NCBI GenBank assembly: GCA_900315455.1
Contig: OMZE01000001.1
Span: 186,001 to 250,000, forward strand
Reading direction: 5' to 3'
DNA length: 64,000 bases
Source: an uncultured Prevotellaceae bacterium
GTDB taxonomy: Bacteria; Bacteroidota; Bacteroidia; Bacteroidales; Bacteroidaceae
How positions within the stretch are numbered: position 1 is the first letter of the stretch; the number at the start of each line of letters is the position of its first letter. Position numbers and translations under genes: made by a program. The notes under the pieces were generated by a model. The model ran no database searches. It saw only the letters and a program-made list of their open reading frames with translations, and was not told the origin of the DNA. Below are positions 43,138 to 50,367 of the stretch, piece after piece.

Positions 43138-43145
43138 CAAAGGTA
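43138..43145 (-). promoter_or_regulatory. -7 element of the mce-carboxyltransferase operon
   Basis: TACCTTTG on the minus strand, giving a leader of about 35 nt; no TTTG at 19 nt. The rest of 43146-43329 is intergenic, with no gene seen. Confidence 0.5.
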
Positions 43146-43329
43146 ATAAATAAAAATGATATGGGGAGAATAATCCCTCCATTTTTTAGGTTTTTTAGTC
43201 AAAAACTCAAGTTTATTCTCGTAGCCCATCAGCAAGCCGTCGTATTCGCTCAACTTATAGGGGTTACAGGGGCGTTAAAACTGACTTTTGGGGTGATGGT
43301 GATGTGATCACGCCAAGTATCAAATACCG

Positions 43330-45717
43330 TCAAAATTCGAAGAGCACACGGAAATTGATTTGCCGCCCGGTGAGGTAGTTGGGCACGGCATATTGTTGGT
43401 TGGTGACATCTGTTATCCAATAGTAGGAGTTGACGTTGTTGATACCCAGGAGGTTCAGGCAGTCAAGCCCGAGCCAGATGTTCCTAAATGGCAACTTCTT
43501 GTTGGTGCGCTTGTCGTTGTCGAGGGCACGGAAACTCATGCCGATGTCGGCGCGTTTGTAGGCTGGCGCGCGGAAGTCGAAACTCTCGATGCCACGGTGG
43601 GGTGCGGAGAAGGGCAGCCCATCGGCATAAGTGAGTTTGAGCGACATCTTCCATCGGTCGGTGTTGGGGAAGTAGTCGGTGAAGTTCAGGCTCAGCGCGA
43701 AACGTTGGTCGGTGGGCATGGGGATGCTCTTGCCATGGAGTTTCATTTTGGTGTCCATCACCGACAGGCTCAGCCATGAGTCGGCACCGGGGACGAACTC
43801 GCCATAGAGTTTCAAGTCAAGTCCCATGGCGTGTCCTGTGGCCTCGTTCTGCCCGTAGTACACCACTTTCACGTTGTTCACGCTGTAGGGCACCAGGTTC
43901 GACATGGCCTTGTAGTATGCCTCTGCACTGAAACGGTAGTTGCGCTCTTTCATCTTGAAGCGGTAGTCTATGGCGCCGATGAAGTGGATGGAGCGTTGGC
44001 TCTTGATTTTCTTGTTGAGTGTGGCATAGGTGATGCCGTTGACGGTGGAAGTGTCGCGCAACTCTTTGAAGAAGGGGGCCTGATAATAAAGACCCGTGGC
44101 CAGTCGTATGGTAACGTCGTTGTTGAAAGCCGGCACAATACTCAGCGACACGCGTGGACTAACCAGACTCTCGTGATTGAAGTTCCAGTGTGAGAAGCGC
44201 ACGCCGTAGTTCAGCGTATAGAATGTGGTCTCGCTGGCGTTTTGGAATCGGTAGGTATCTTGCACGTATGCTTCCACACGGTTGGCATCGAGTTTGTTGC
44301 GGGTGTTGAGCGAGTAAATCATGTTGAGGTCTTGCCCGGTATGGGGCATCACATAACCGGCGGAGTCGCGCATCTCGTATTCGCGGCTGTTCTCCTTGAT
44401 GTGCTCCATCTTGTAGGTCACGCCTGTCTGGTAGTGGTGCTTTCCCACCTTGTGGCTCAGAGCCAGTTTGATGGTCTGCACGTTGGCTTCGAGATAGTTG
44501 CGGGCATGGTCCATGTAAGTGCCCACACCCAGGTTCTCGCTGGTCTCCGTCTGTGTGAGCCAGTATTGTCCCTGGATGTCATACTGTTCCTGCTCTTTCG
44601 TGTAGAAAGCAGAACCGATGAGCGAGATGGTGGTTTTCTCCGTGAGGTGCCGTGAAAGGTTGAACATGCCGAAGAACGTGCGGAAGACGTCGCGCTCCTT
44701 GCCGTCGAAATACACCTTGAAGTTTTTCACATTCTCCATCGTTCCGAAGTGGGTCTCCCTGTCTTCGGGGATGAAGTTGTAGTGATTCTCCGAGATGTTG
44801 CCGATGAGGTCAAGTGTCCATCGGCTGTTGGGCTTATAACTGAAGTAGGTCTGGTAGTCGAGGAAGTTGGGGCGGTATTCTCCTTTTGTCTCAAGAGAGC
44901 CGAGAAGGTAGCGGTTGGTCTTGTAGCGTATGCCGTTGCTCCAAGCCAGTGTCTTGGTCTTGAAACCCACATATCCGCTCGCACCGAGCAGGCTTGCCGA
45001 TACGTTGGCCTCAAATTCCTTCGGCCGTTTGTAAGTGATGTCGAGAGCCGACGACATCTTGTCGCCATACTTGGCCTCGAATCCTCCGGTAGAGAAACTG
45101 ATTTTCTCCACCATGTCGGGGTTGATGACAGAGAGTCCTTCTTGCTGACCGCTCCGTACGAGGAATGGGCGGTACACCTCCACATCGTTGATATAGACGC
45201 TGTTCTCATCGAAACTACCACCACGTACGTTGTATTGCGAACTCAACTCGTTGTGCGTGGAGACGCCTGCCTGTCCTTGAATCAGTTCCTCCACGGCATT
45301 GCCCGAAGCGGATGGCATGGTCTTCATGTCTTTCGTGTCGAGTTCTTCCGACTGTCCTGTCTGTCGGCGTTTCTGCGTGATGACCACCTCGTCGAGTTGG
45401 TTGTCGCTGGTGAGTTGTATGATGAGCGTCTGCTGTCCCTTGGGCTTCCGCAACATGCGCGTCTTCGTCTGGTATCCCACCATGGAGAACCGCACTGCCA
45501 CGCTGTCGGCAGTGCTCAGTTGCATGTTGTATTCTCCTCTTAGATTGGTAAAGGTGACACGTCCCTGACTGACTACCGCCACGGTGGCCAGTTCCAGGGG
45601 ATTGTTGTTCTCGTCGGTCACTTTGCCATGCAAGGTGAACGATTGAGCCATCATGTTAGTGGCTATGGCGAGAAACAAGAGTATAAGATATAGATTTTTG
45701 CTATATTCCTTTCTCAT
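43330..45717 (-). CDS. TonB-dependent outer-membrane receptor with CarboxypepD_reg-like domain
   Basis: From the start at 45717 the product is 795 residues with a signal peptide (MRKEYSKNLYLILLFLAIATNMMAQ); the in-frame start at 45759 would hide it. A carboxypeptidase-regulatory-like domain (about 27-105, LHGKVTDENNNPLELATVAV) precedes a plug with SQYNVRGGSFDENSVYIND and a 22-strand-type barrel ending RQINFRVLFEF. It is shorter than SusC proteins and has no SusD partner, so it is probably a substrate-specific receptor (for example for metal chelates or peptides). It is flanked by the mce operon downstream and the GNAT-like gene 56 nt upstream on the same strand, with which it may be co-transcribed. 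Confidence 0.9.
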   Translation of the reverse strand: MRKEYSKNLYLILLFLAIATNMMAQSFTLHGKVTDENNNPLELATVAVVSQGRVTFTNLRGEYNMQLSTADSVAVRFSMVGYQTKTRMLRKPKGQQTLIIQLTSDNQLDEVVITQKRRQTGQSEELDTKDMKTMPSASGNAVEELIQGQAGVSTHNELSSQYNVRGGSFDENSVYINDVEVYRPFLVRSGQQEGLSVINPDMVEKISFSTGGFEAKYGDKMSSALDITYKRPKEFEANVSASLLGASGYVGFKTKTLAWSNGIRYKTNRYLLGSLETKGEYRPNFLDYQTYFSYKPNSRWTLDLIGNISENHYNFIPEDRETHFGTMENVKNFKVYFDGKERDVFRTFFGMFNLSRHLTEKTTISLIGSAFYTKEQEQYDIQGQYWLTQTETSENLGVGTYMDHARNYLEANVQTIKLALSHKVGKHHYQTGVTYKMEHIKENSREYEMRDSAGYVMPHTGQDLNMIYSLNTRNKLDANRVEAYVQDTYRFQNASETTFYTLNYGVRFSHWNFNHESLVSPRVSLSIVPAFNNDVTIRLATGLYYQAPFFKELRDTSTVNGITYATLNKKIKSQRSIHFIGAIDYRFKMKERNYRFSAEAYYKAMSNLVPYSVNNVKVVYYGQNEATGHAMGLDLKLYGEFVPGADSWLSLSVMDTKMKLHGKSIPMPTDQRFALSLNFTDYFPNTDRWKMSLKLTYADGLPFSAPHRGIESFDFRAPAYKRADIGMSFRALDNDKRTNKKLPFRNIWLGLDCLNLLGINNVNSYYWITDVTNQQYAVPNYLTGRQINFRVLFEF

Positions 45718-45773
45718 TACAGATAATAAACGAGAATATTGACCGATTATTGCATACATGCCGATTCTTGTGG

Positions 45774-46751
45774 CTAATCACGCCAAAACCAACCCAAAAT
45801 CCTGTTCGTCCAAGGCACCATCGAACGGAACCAGCGGAATGTGCTTGTGGGCTTGCCACCAAAGCGCAGGATGAACTCGCGCTCGGGGTTCTTGCTGAAA
45901 GGCAGACCGGCGTTCATGAACCGCAGGTGTTTGAAGCCGCGCTTGTGGGTGTCGTTGAGCAGATGCCAGATGGTGGTGGTGTAGGGGTGATACTTGATAT
46001 AGGTTTTTCTCCGGGTGGCTACATACCACAGGTAGGCATCGTTGTTGGAGTAGATGACCGCGCATCCGCCTATAACCTTGTCGTTGAGTTTGGTGACGAA
46101 AATACGGCAGCGGTCGCAGTCATGCAATAGTCTGAACATCTCCTTATGTGGGATGAAACGCTGTATCTTGAATCGGTAGTAACTGCGGAGTATCTTGTAG
46201 AAAGCGTCGATATCGCCTGTGTCTTGGGCTTCCTCCACGGTGGTTCCCTGGTTCTCACAGGTGGTCACTTTCTTCAGCATTTTCTCGCTCAGGCGTTCTT
46301 TGGGAGACATGCTGTGGAGCGAGTTGTGCACTTGCAGCCACCTCACGGGGGTATATCCTGTACGTCGGAACCACTTGTAGCCGAACATCTTAGTGCTGAG
46401 GTTGCTGAATTCGATATACAAGCACAACCGCCGACGGAAATATTTCGTCATGACGACGAGCATCTGTGCGAACAACTCGTCTTTCTTTGTCTCATCGCGA
46501 TATTCCCCTTCGCCGTAAATCCGTGCATGGGAATATAAATAAGGTGGAAGCAACGACCCTCGGCGGAAGACAATGGCAAGGATATGGGCTTGGATGATGC
46601 CATGGCTGTCGGCCACCAGACACATATAGGGGCTACAGCCAGGGGTTTGTTCCAGAATGTGGAACAACTCCTTGCTGTGGAAGAAATTCCGGCACGACAT
46701 CGCCGGCAATTCCTCGCTGCGGGTGATGATGCTGACCTCCGTGTCTTGCAT
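45774..46751 (-). CDS. FemAB/GNAT-like acyltransferase
   Basis: The 325-residue soluble protein contains tandem GNAT-type folds as in FemAB-like aminoacyl/acyl transferases: NFFHSKELFHILEQTPGCSP near the N-terminus, YIEFSNLSTKMFGYKWFRRTG in the middle, and a second half with FVTKLNDKVIGGCAVIYSNN and KHLRFMNAGLPFSKNPER. A -7 element (TAAGTTTG, 46756-46763) lies so close that translation from 46751 would be nearly leaderless; the next ATG (46700) would cut into the conserved-looking start, so 46751 is kept. The substrate is unknown; relatives modify peptidoglycan or surface-polymer precursors. Confidence 0.72.
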   Translation of the reverse strand: MQDTEVSIITRSEELPAMSCRNFFHSKELFHILEQTPGCSPYMCLVADSHGIIQAHILAIVFRRGSLLPPYLYSHARIYGEGEYRDETKKDELFAQMLVVMTKYFRRRLCLYIEFSNLSTKMFGYKWFRRTGYTPVRWLQVHNSLHSMSPKERLSEKMLKKVTTCENQGTTVEEAQDTGDIDAFYKILRSYYRFKIQRFIPHKEMFRLLHDCDRCRIFVTKLNDKVIGGCAVIYSNNDAYLWYVATRRKTYIKYHPYTTTIWHLLNDTHKRGFKHLRFMNAGLPFSKNPEREFILRFGGKPTSTFRWFRSMVPWTNRILGWFWRD

Positions 46752-46930
46752 GATGCAAACTTAGTCATTTTTTTTCACTTTGGCAAATGATTGACCGTTT
46801 TTAGCCTCACTTGGGAGATAAATGGGAGACAAATGGACGTAAGCACAGCGATTCATCCGTTTTGGGAGCATTGTTGCTACCTATGATTCTTTCCAAAACT
46901 GGTGAAAGCAAAACAAAAATCACTTTTTAT

Positions 46931-46961
46931 TTTGCTTTTCCTTCACTTAATCGTATTTTTG
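46931..46961 (+). promoter_or_regulatory. nadE promoter with hairpin over the -33 box
   Basis: TTTG (46931-46934), 19 nt and TATTTTTG (46954-46961) match the consensus. GAAAGCAAAACAAAAA (46904-46919) faces TTTTTATTTTGCTTTTC (46924-46940), so the -33 box lies in the 3' arm of an A/T hairpin. Confidence 0.75.
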
Positions 46962-47013
46962 CAAAAAGATATTGATAAAGACAATCGACAGATGAAAAAC
47001 TGATAATCAATGA

Positions 47014-47083
47014 AAGTAAGAGACGAAAGGGGATGATGTTGCAGATGTTCGATGTGTTGTAGCAGAGTGACCGTTTCTTACTT
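47014..47083 (+). promoter_or_regulatory. Long-range hairpin in the nadE leader
   Basis: AAGTAAGAGACG (47014-47025) pairs 11 of 12 with CGTTTCTTACTT (47072-47083) around a 46-nt loop, inside a leader of about 160 nt. The 376-bp gap 46752-47127 otherwise holds only the two promoters. Confidence 0.45.
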
Positions 47084-47127
47084 GCAGAATTTGAATTTAA
47101 TTATTTACAAAAGAATATCATACAACT

Positions 47128-47988
47128 ATGAATTACAAGAAAGTATTCGAGACAATGGTGAGTGAGACGGCACGTTATCTTGGCGACTGCCATCTCAAGA
47201 CAATGGTGCTGGGACTCTCCGGCGGTTTGGACTCCACTGTTACTGCTGCCATCTGCCAGCAAGTGGTGAAACAATATCCTGAACTGGAACTGAAGTTCAT
47301 CGGCGTGAGTCTGCCCTGTTCATCCAACACCACAGAAGAGAACGACTCTGCCAGTATGGCCATGAGGGGGTTCTGTGATGAGTATTGGGTGCAAAACCTG
47401 CAAGACGATTATGTGCACATGAAAGCGACGTGCGAGTTGCGCTATCCTTCCACACCTATCTCACAGGGCAATATCAAGGCTCGTCTCAGGATGATTTACC
47501 TCTACAACATTGCATCGGTGACAGGTGGACTGGTGATGGATACCGACAACCTCACGGAGCATAACCTGGGATTCTGGACTATCCATGGCGATGTGGCCGA
47601 TTTCAACCCCATTGGCGGATTATGGAAGCATGAGGTTTATGAACTGTGCAAGTATCTCTATACAGAGGTGTTTACCGATGCCGACGACGTGCGCCATCAA
47701 GCCCTCCGTGCGGCATACGGCATCCTGCCCACCGATGGCAACGGCGTGGCGGCAGGTGGCGACATGGCACAGATTGCTCCGGGTCATACCTATGAAGAAG
47801 TTGACGATATCCTCAACTCCTATCTACAGGCAGGTGACGACGAAAATGCAAAGAATCAGGCCATGCAACGCCTTCAGGCTGCTTATGGTGAAGAAACAGT
47901 GGAGCGTGTCATACGCAGGCATCTCAACTCTGCTTTCAAGCGCAAGCGCATGCCCATTGTCATTCCAAGAAGTTGCTACGAAGACTGA
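47128..47988 (+). CDS. nadE: NAD+ synthase (ammonia-type)
   Basis: The 286-residue enzyme has the PP-loop SGGLDS (31-36) that binds ATP pyrophosphate, the MDTDNLTEHNLGFWTIHGDV segment and the C-terminal SAFKRKRMPIV strand. It adenylates nicotinic-acid adenine dinucleotide and amidates it to NAD+. The length fits the NH3-dependent class, with no glutaminase domain. It has a perfect-consensus promoter and a long structured leader, and a CTATAG array lies immediately behind its stop. It is a single-gene unit, convergent with the SDR gene at 48127. Confidence 0.94.
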   Translation: MNYKKVFETMVSETARYLGDCHLKTMVLGLSGGLDSTVTAAICQQVVKQYPELELKFIGVSLPCSSNTTEENDSASMAMRGFCDEYWVQNLQDDYVHMKATCELRYPSTPISQGNIKARLRMIYLYNIASVTGGLVMDTDNLTEHNLGFWTIHGDVADFNPIGGLWKHEVYELCKYLYTEVFTDADDVRHQALRAAYGILPTDGNGVAAGGDMAQIAPGHTYEEVDDILNSYLQAGDDENAKNQAMQRLQAAYGEETVERVIRRHLNSAFKRKRMPIVIPRSCYED

Positions 47989-48102
47989 AAGTCTCTAGAG
48001 AGTTTATAGTCTTCTATAGTCTTCTATAGTTTTCTATAGATTTCTATAGATTCCTATAGTTCCTATAGTCACTATAGTTCCTATAATCTCCCCTAGAGAC
48101 TT
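47989..48102. repeat. CTATAG array, period 10 then 9, flanked by 10-bp inverted repeats
   Basis: CTATAG occurs perfectly at 48014, 48024, 48034, 48044, 48054, 48063 and 48072, with degenerate copies at 48004 and 48081. AAGTCTCTAG (47989-47998) and CTAGAGACTT (48093-48102) bracket the array. It sits between the convergent nadE and SDR genes. Confidence 0.9.
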
Positions 48103-48126
48103 CCAGCATGTGGGGTGGGCGCGGCG

Positions 48127-49149
48127 CTAACAGCCCATGGCTTGTTTCGCCGCTTCCTGCACCTCGATGACACGGTCGCACCATGCATCGAATTCAGGGT
48201 CTTCTACTTGCAGTTCGGGATGGGCGAGCAGATAGGCTATACAGTGGCGTACACCTTCGTCGAAACGGGTGGTGGCACAGAATCCCGGTACGGCAAGTTT
48301 AAGTTTCGTGCAGTCAAAAGCCACGGTCAACGCTTTGTCGCCCAGAAGGTTGCCTTCAAGGTCGTATTCCTTCGGACACACGGCGGCGAGAAATGCGGAA
48401 GATACATAATAGGGATGCAGTTCCACGTTTAGCGCTTGGGCTACGCAAGTATAGACTTGTGTCCAAGAGAGTGTCTCGTCTGACATGATTTGGAAGGCTT
48501 CGCCAATGGCTCTCGGGTTGCCCAGCAGTCCGATGAAGCCTCGGGCGAAGTCTTCGTTCCATGTCAGCGTCCACAGCGAACTGCCGTCGCCATGAATCAG
48601 CACTGGTTTTCCTTCCATCATACGTTTCAGCACGGGCCAACTGCCTTTCGGACCGTGTATGCTCAGTGGCACGCCCCTTTCGCAGTAGGTGTGGCTGGGG
48701 CGCACGATGGTCACGGGGAATCCATCCTCTCGGTAGGCCTTCATCAAGAGTTCCTCGCAGGCAATCTTATCGCGCGAATATTGCCAGTGGGGGTTGGCGA
48801 GTGTCGTTCCCTCAGTGATGATATGGTTGCGGGCGGGCTTGTTGTATGCCGATGCCGAACTGATATATACATATTGGTGTGTGCGGCCGGCAAAGAGGCG
48901 GATGTCGCGCTCTACTTGGGAGGTCACGAAACCGATGAACTCGCACACGGCATCGAAGTGATTGTCACCAAGCAACTCGTTCACTCGTTGCTCGTCGTTG
49001 ATGTCTACAATGACCTGTTTCACGTTTTCAGGCACTTCGTCCTTGCGTGTGCCGCGATTGAGCAGCCATAGGTCGTGTCCGGCTGCTGCCAACTGTCTGG
49101 TGATGGCACTGCTTATCGTGCCTGTTCCACCAATCATCAATATTTTCAT
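48127..49149 (-). CDS. NAD-dependent epimerase/dehydratase (extended SDR)
   Basis: The 340-residue Rossmann protein starts MKILMIGGTGTISSAITRQL (GGTGxIS nucleotide motif). It has YISSASAYNKP and the YSRDKIACEE catalytic Tyr-x3-Lys, and VTIVRPSHTY. These mark the atypical/extended SDR group that includes sugar-nucleotide epimerases and isoflavone-reductase-like enzymes; the substrate cannot be set. Its start overlaps the stop of the iron alcohol dehydrogenase gene by 4 bp (ATGA), so the two are translationally coupled at the end of a GH9/TonB-receptor run. Confidence 0.87.
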   Translation of the reverse strand: MKILMIGGTGTISSAITRQLAAAGHDLWLLNRGTRKDEVPENVKQVIVDINDEQRVNELLGDNHFDAVCEFIGFVTSQVERDIRLFAGRTHQYVYISSASAYNKPARNHIITEGTTLANPHWQYSRDKIACEELLMKAYREDGFPVTIVRPSHTYCERGVPLSIHGPKGSWPVLKRMMEGKPVLIHGDGSSLWTLTWNEDFARGFIGLLGNPRAIGEAFQIMSDETLSWTQVYTCVAQALNVELHPYYVSSAFLAAVCPKEYDLEGNLLGDKALTVAFDCTKLKLAVPGFCATTRFDEGVRHCIAYLLAHPELQVEDPEFDAWCDRVIEVQEAAKQAMGC

Positions 49150-50330
49150 CCTCGAGCCATTTTATAGATGTTTTCCATATCTTCGGCTTTCAGCACTTTC
49201 AGACAACCGCAGGTGGCGGTATAGTCGCGGCTGCATTTGCGCGTCATCTCTCGTATTTCGTCATCGGTGATGTCGCGGCCGATAAGTTCCTTGATGTTCA
49301 CGGGCATGCCAATGGCGTGGTAGAACCGCTCCACGGCCTGGATGCCTTTTTCGGCGGTACCTTCAGGGTCGGTGAAGTCGTTGGGAACGTCCATCACGTT
49401 CACGGCAAACCGTACGAAACGGCTTAGGTTCTCGTGCATCACATAGCGTGCCCAACTGGGCCAGATGGCTGCCAGACCGGCACCATGCGTCACGTCGAAC
49501 ATGCCGCTGAGTTCGTGCTCTAGTTGGTGGGTCGCCCAGTCGTCGCTCACCCCACAGCCTGTCAGTCCGTTGTGTGCCACGCTGCCGCCCCACATAATCT
49601 GTGCGCGGTTGCGGTAGTCTTCTGGGTTTTCAAGAACGGCAAAAATGGCGGTCTTCATTCTTCGCAGCACCGCTTCCGCGAGGTCGGTGGTGAGGTCCAT
49701 GTCGTCGTCTTTGGTGAAGTAGCGCTCCATGGTGTGCATCATCATGTCGGTCACGCCGGCTGCTGTCTGGTAAGGTGGCAGGGTAAAGGTGCGGCGGGGA
49801 TTCATGATGGCAAACTTCGGGCGTGACATGTCGTTGGAGTATCCGAGTTTCACGTCACCTTCTTCATTGGTGATGACACTGGCTTCGCTCATCTCGCTGC
49901 CAGCGGCTGGGATGGTGAGCACTGAGGCTACGGGAAGCATTGCCTTAGGCTCAGCCTTGCCGAGATAGAAGTCCCATACATCGCCACCGTAGCACACACC
50001 GTAGGCAATGGCCTTGGCTGAGTCGATGACACTGCCGCCTCCCACGGCGAGGAGGAAGTCCACGCCTTCCTTGCGGCAGAGGTCGATGCCTTCTCGCACT
50101 TTCGACAGTCGGGGGTTGGGCACTACACCACCCAGTGTGACGTAGTCTACGCCGCCATCTTTGAGCAGTGAGCACACCTTGTCGAGAAGTCCTGAGCGCT
50201 TGGCACTCTGGCCTCCATAATGCACAAGCACTTTCGTACCACCGTATTTCTTTGTCAGGGCAGCAACCTGCTCCTCTGCATGTTCACCGAACACTACTTC
50301 TGTCGGTGCATAGTAATTGAAATCTTTCAT
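49146..50330 (-). CDS. Iron-containing alcohol dehydrogenase (BDH/YqhD-like)
   Basis: Starting at 50330, the 394-residue enzyme begins MKDFNYYAPTEVVFGEHAEE, a typical group III alcohol dehydrogenase opening. The NAD(P)-binding DFLLAVGGGSVIDSAKAIA and AGSEMSEASVI are conserved. Iron ligands are in HTMERYF, HQLEHELSG and THGAGLAAI (Asp/His triad pattern). It reduces aldehydes with NAD(P)H. The frame is open to 50414, but that extension runs into the preceding receptor gene and lacks family character. It is coupled to the SDR gene. Co-location with a GH9 and a TonB-dependent receptor suggests handling of sugar-derived aldehydes; this is inference. Confidence 0.9.
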   Translation of the reverse strand: MKDFNYYAPTEVVFGEHAEEQVAALTKKYGGTKVLVHYGGQSAKRSGLLDKVCSLLKDGGVDYVTLGGVVPNPRLSKVREGIDLCRKEGVDFLLAVGGGSVIDSAKAIAYGVCYGGDVWDFYLGKAEPKAMLPVASVLTIPAAGSEMSEASVITNEEGDVKLGYSNDMSRPKFAIMNPRRTFTLPPYQTAAGVTDMMMHTMERYFTKDDDMDLTTDLAEAVLRRMKTAIFAVLENPEDYRNRAQIMWGGSVAHNGLTGCGVSDDWATHQLEHELSGMFDVTHGAGLAAIWPSWARYVMHENLSRFVRFAVNVMDVPNDFTDPEGTAEKGIQAVERFYHAIGMPVNIKELIGRDITDDEIREMTRKCSRDYTATCGCLKVLKAEDMENIYKMARG

Positions 50331-50367
50331 TTTTCTTTTGTATTGATTGTTGTGATGTCTGTCAGGA

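Noticed and set aside
43098-43329. Cobalamin riboswitch upstream of the methylmalonyl-CoA operon
   Set aside because: The leader is only about 35 nt and no B12-box-like sequence is visible.
48001-48090. Possible CRISPR array
   Set aside because: Units are 9-10 bp with no separate spacers, and no cas genes are nearby.
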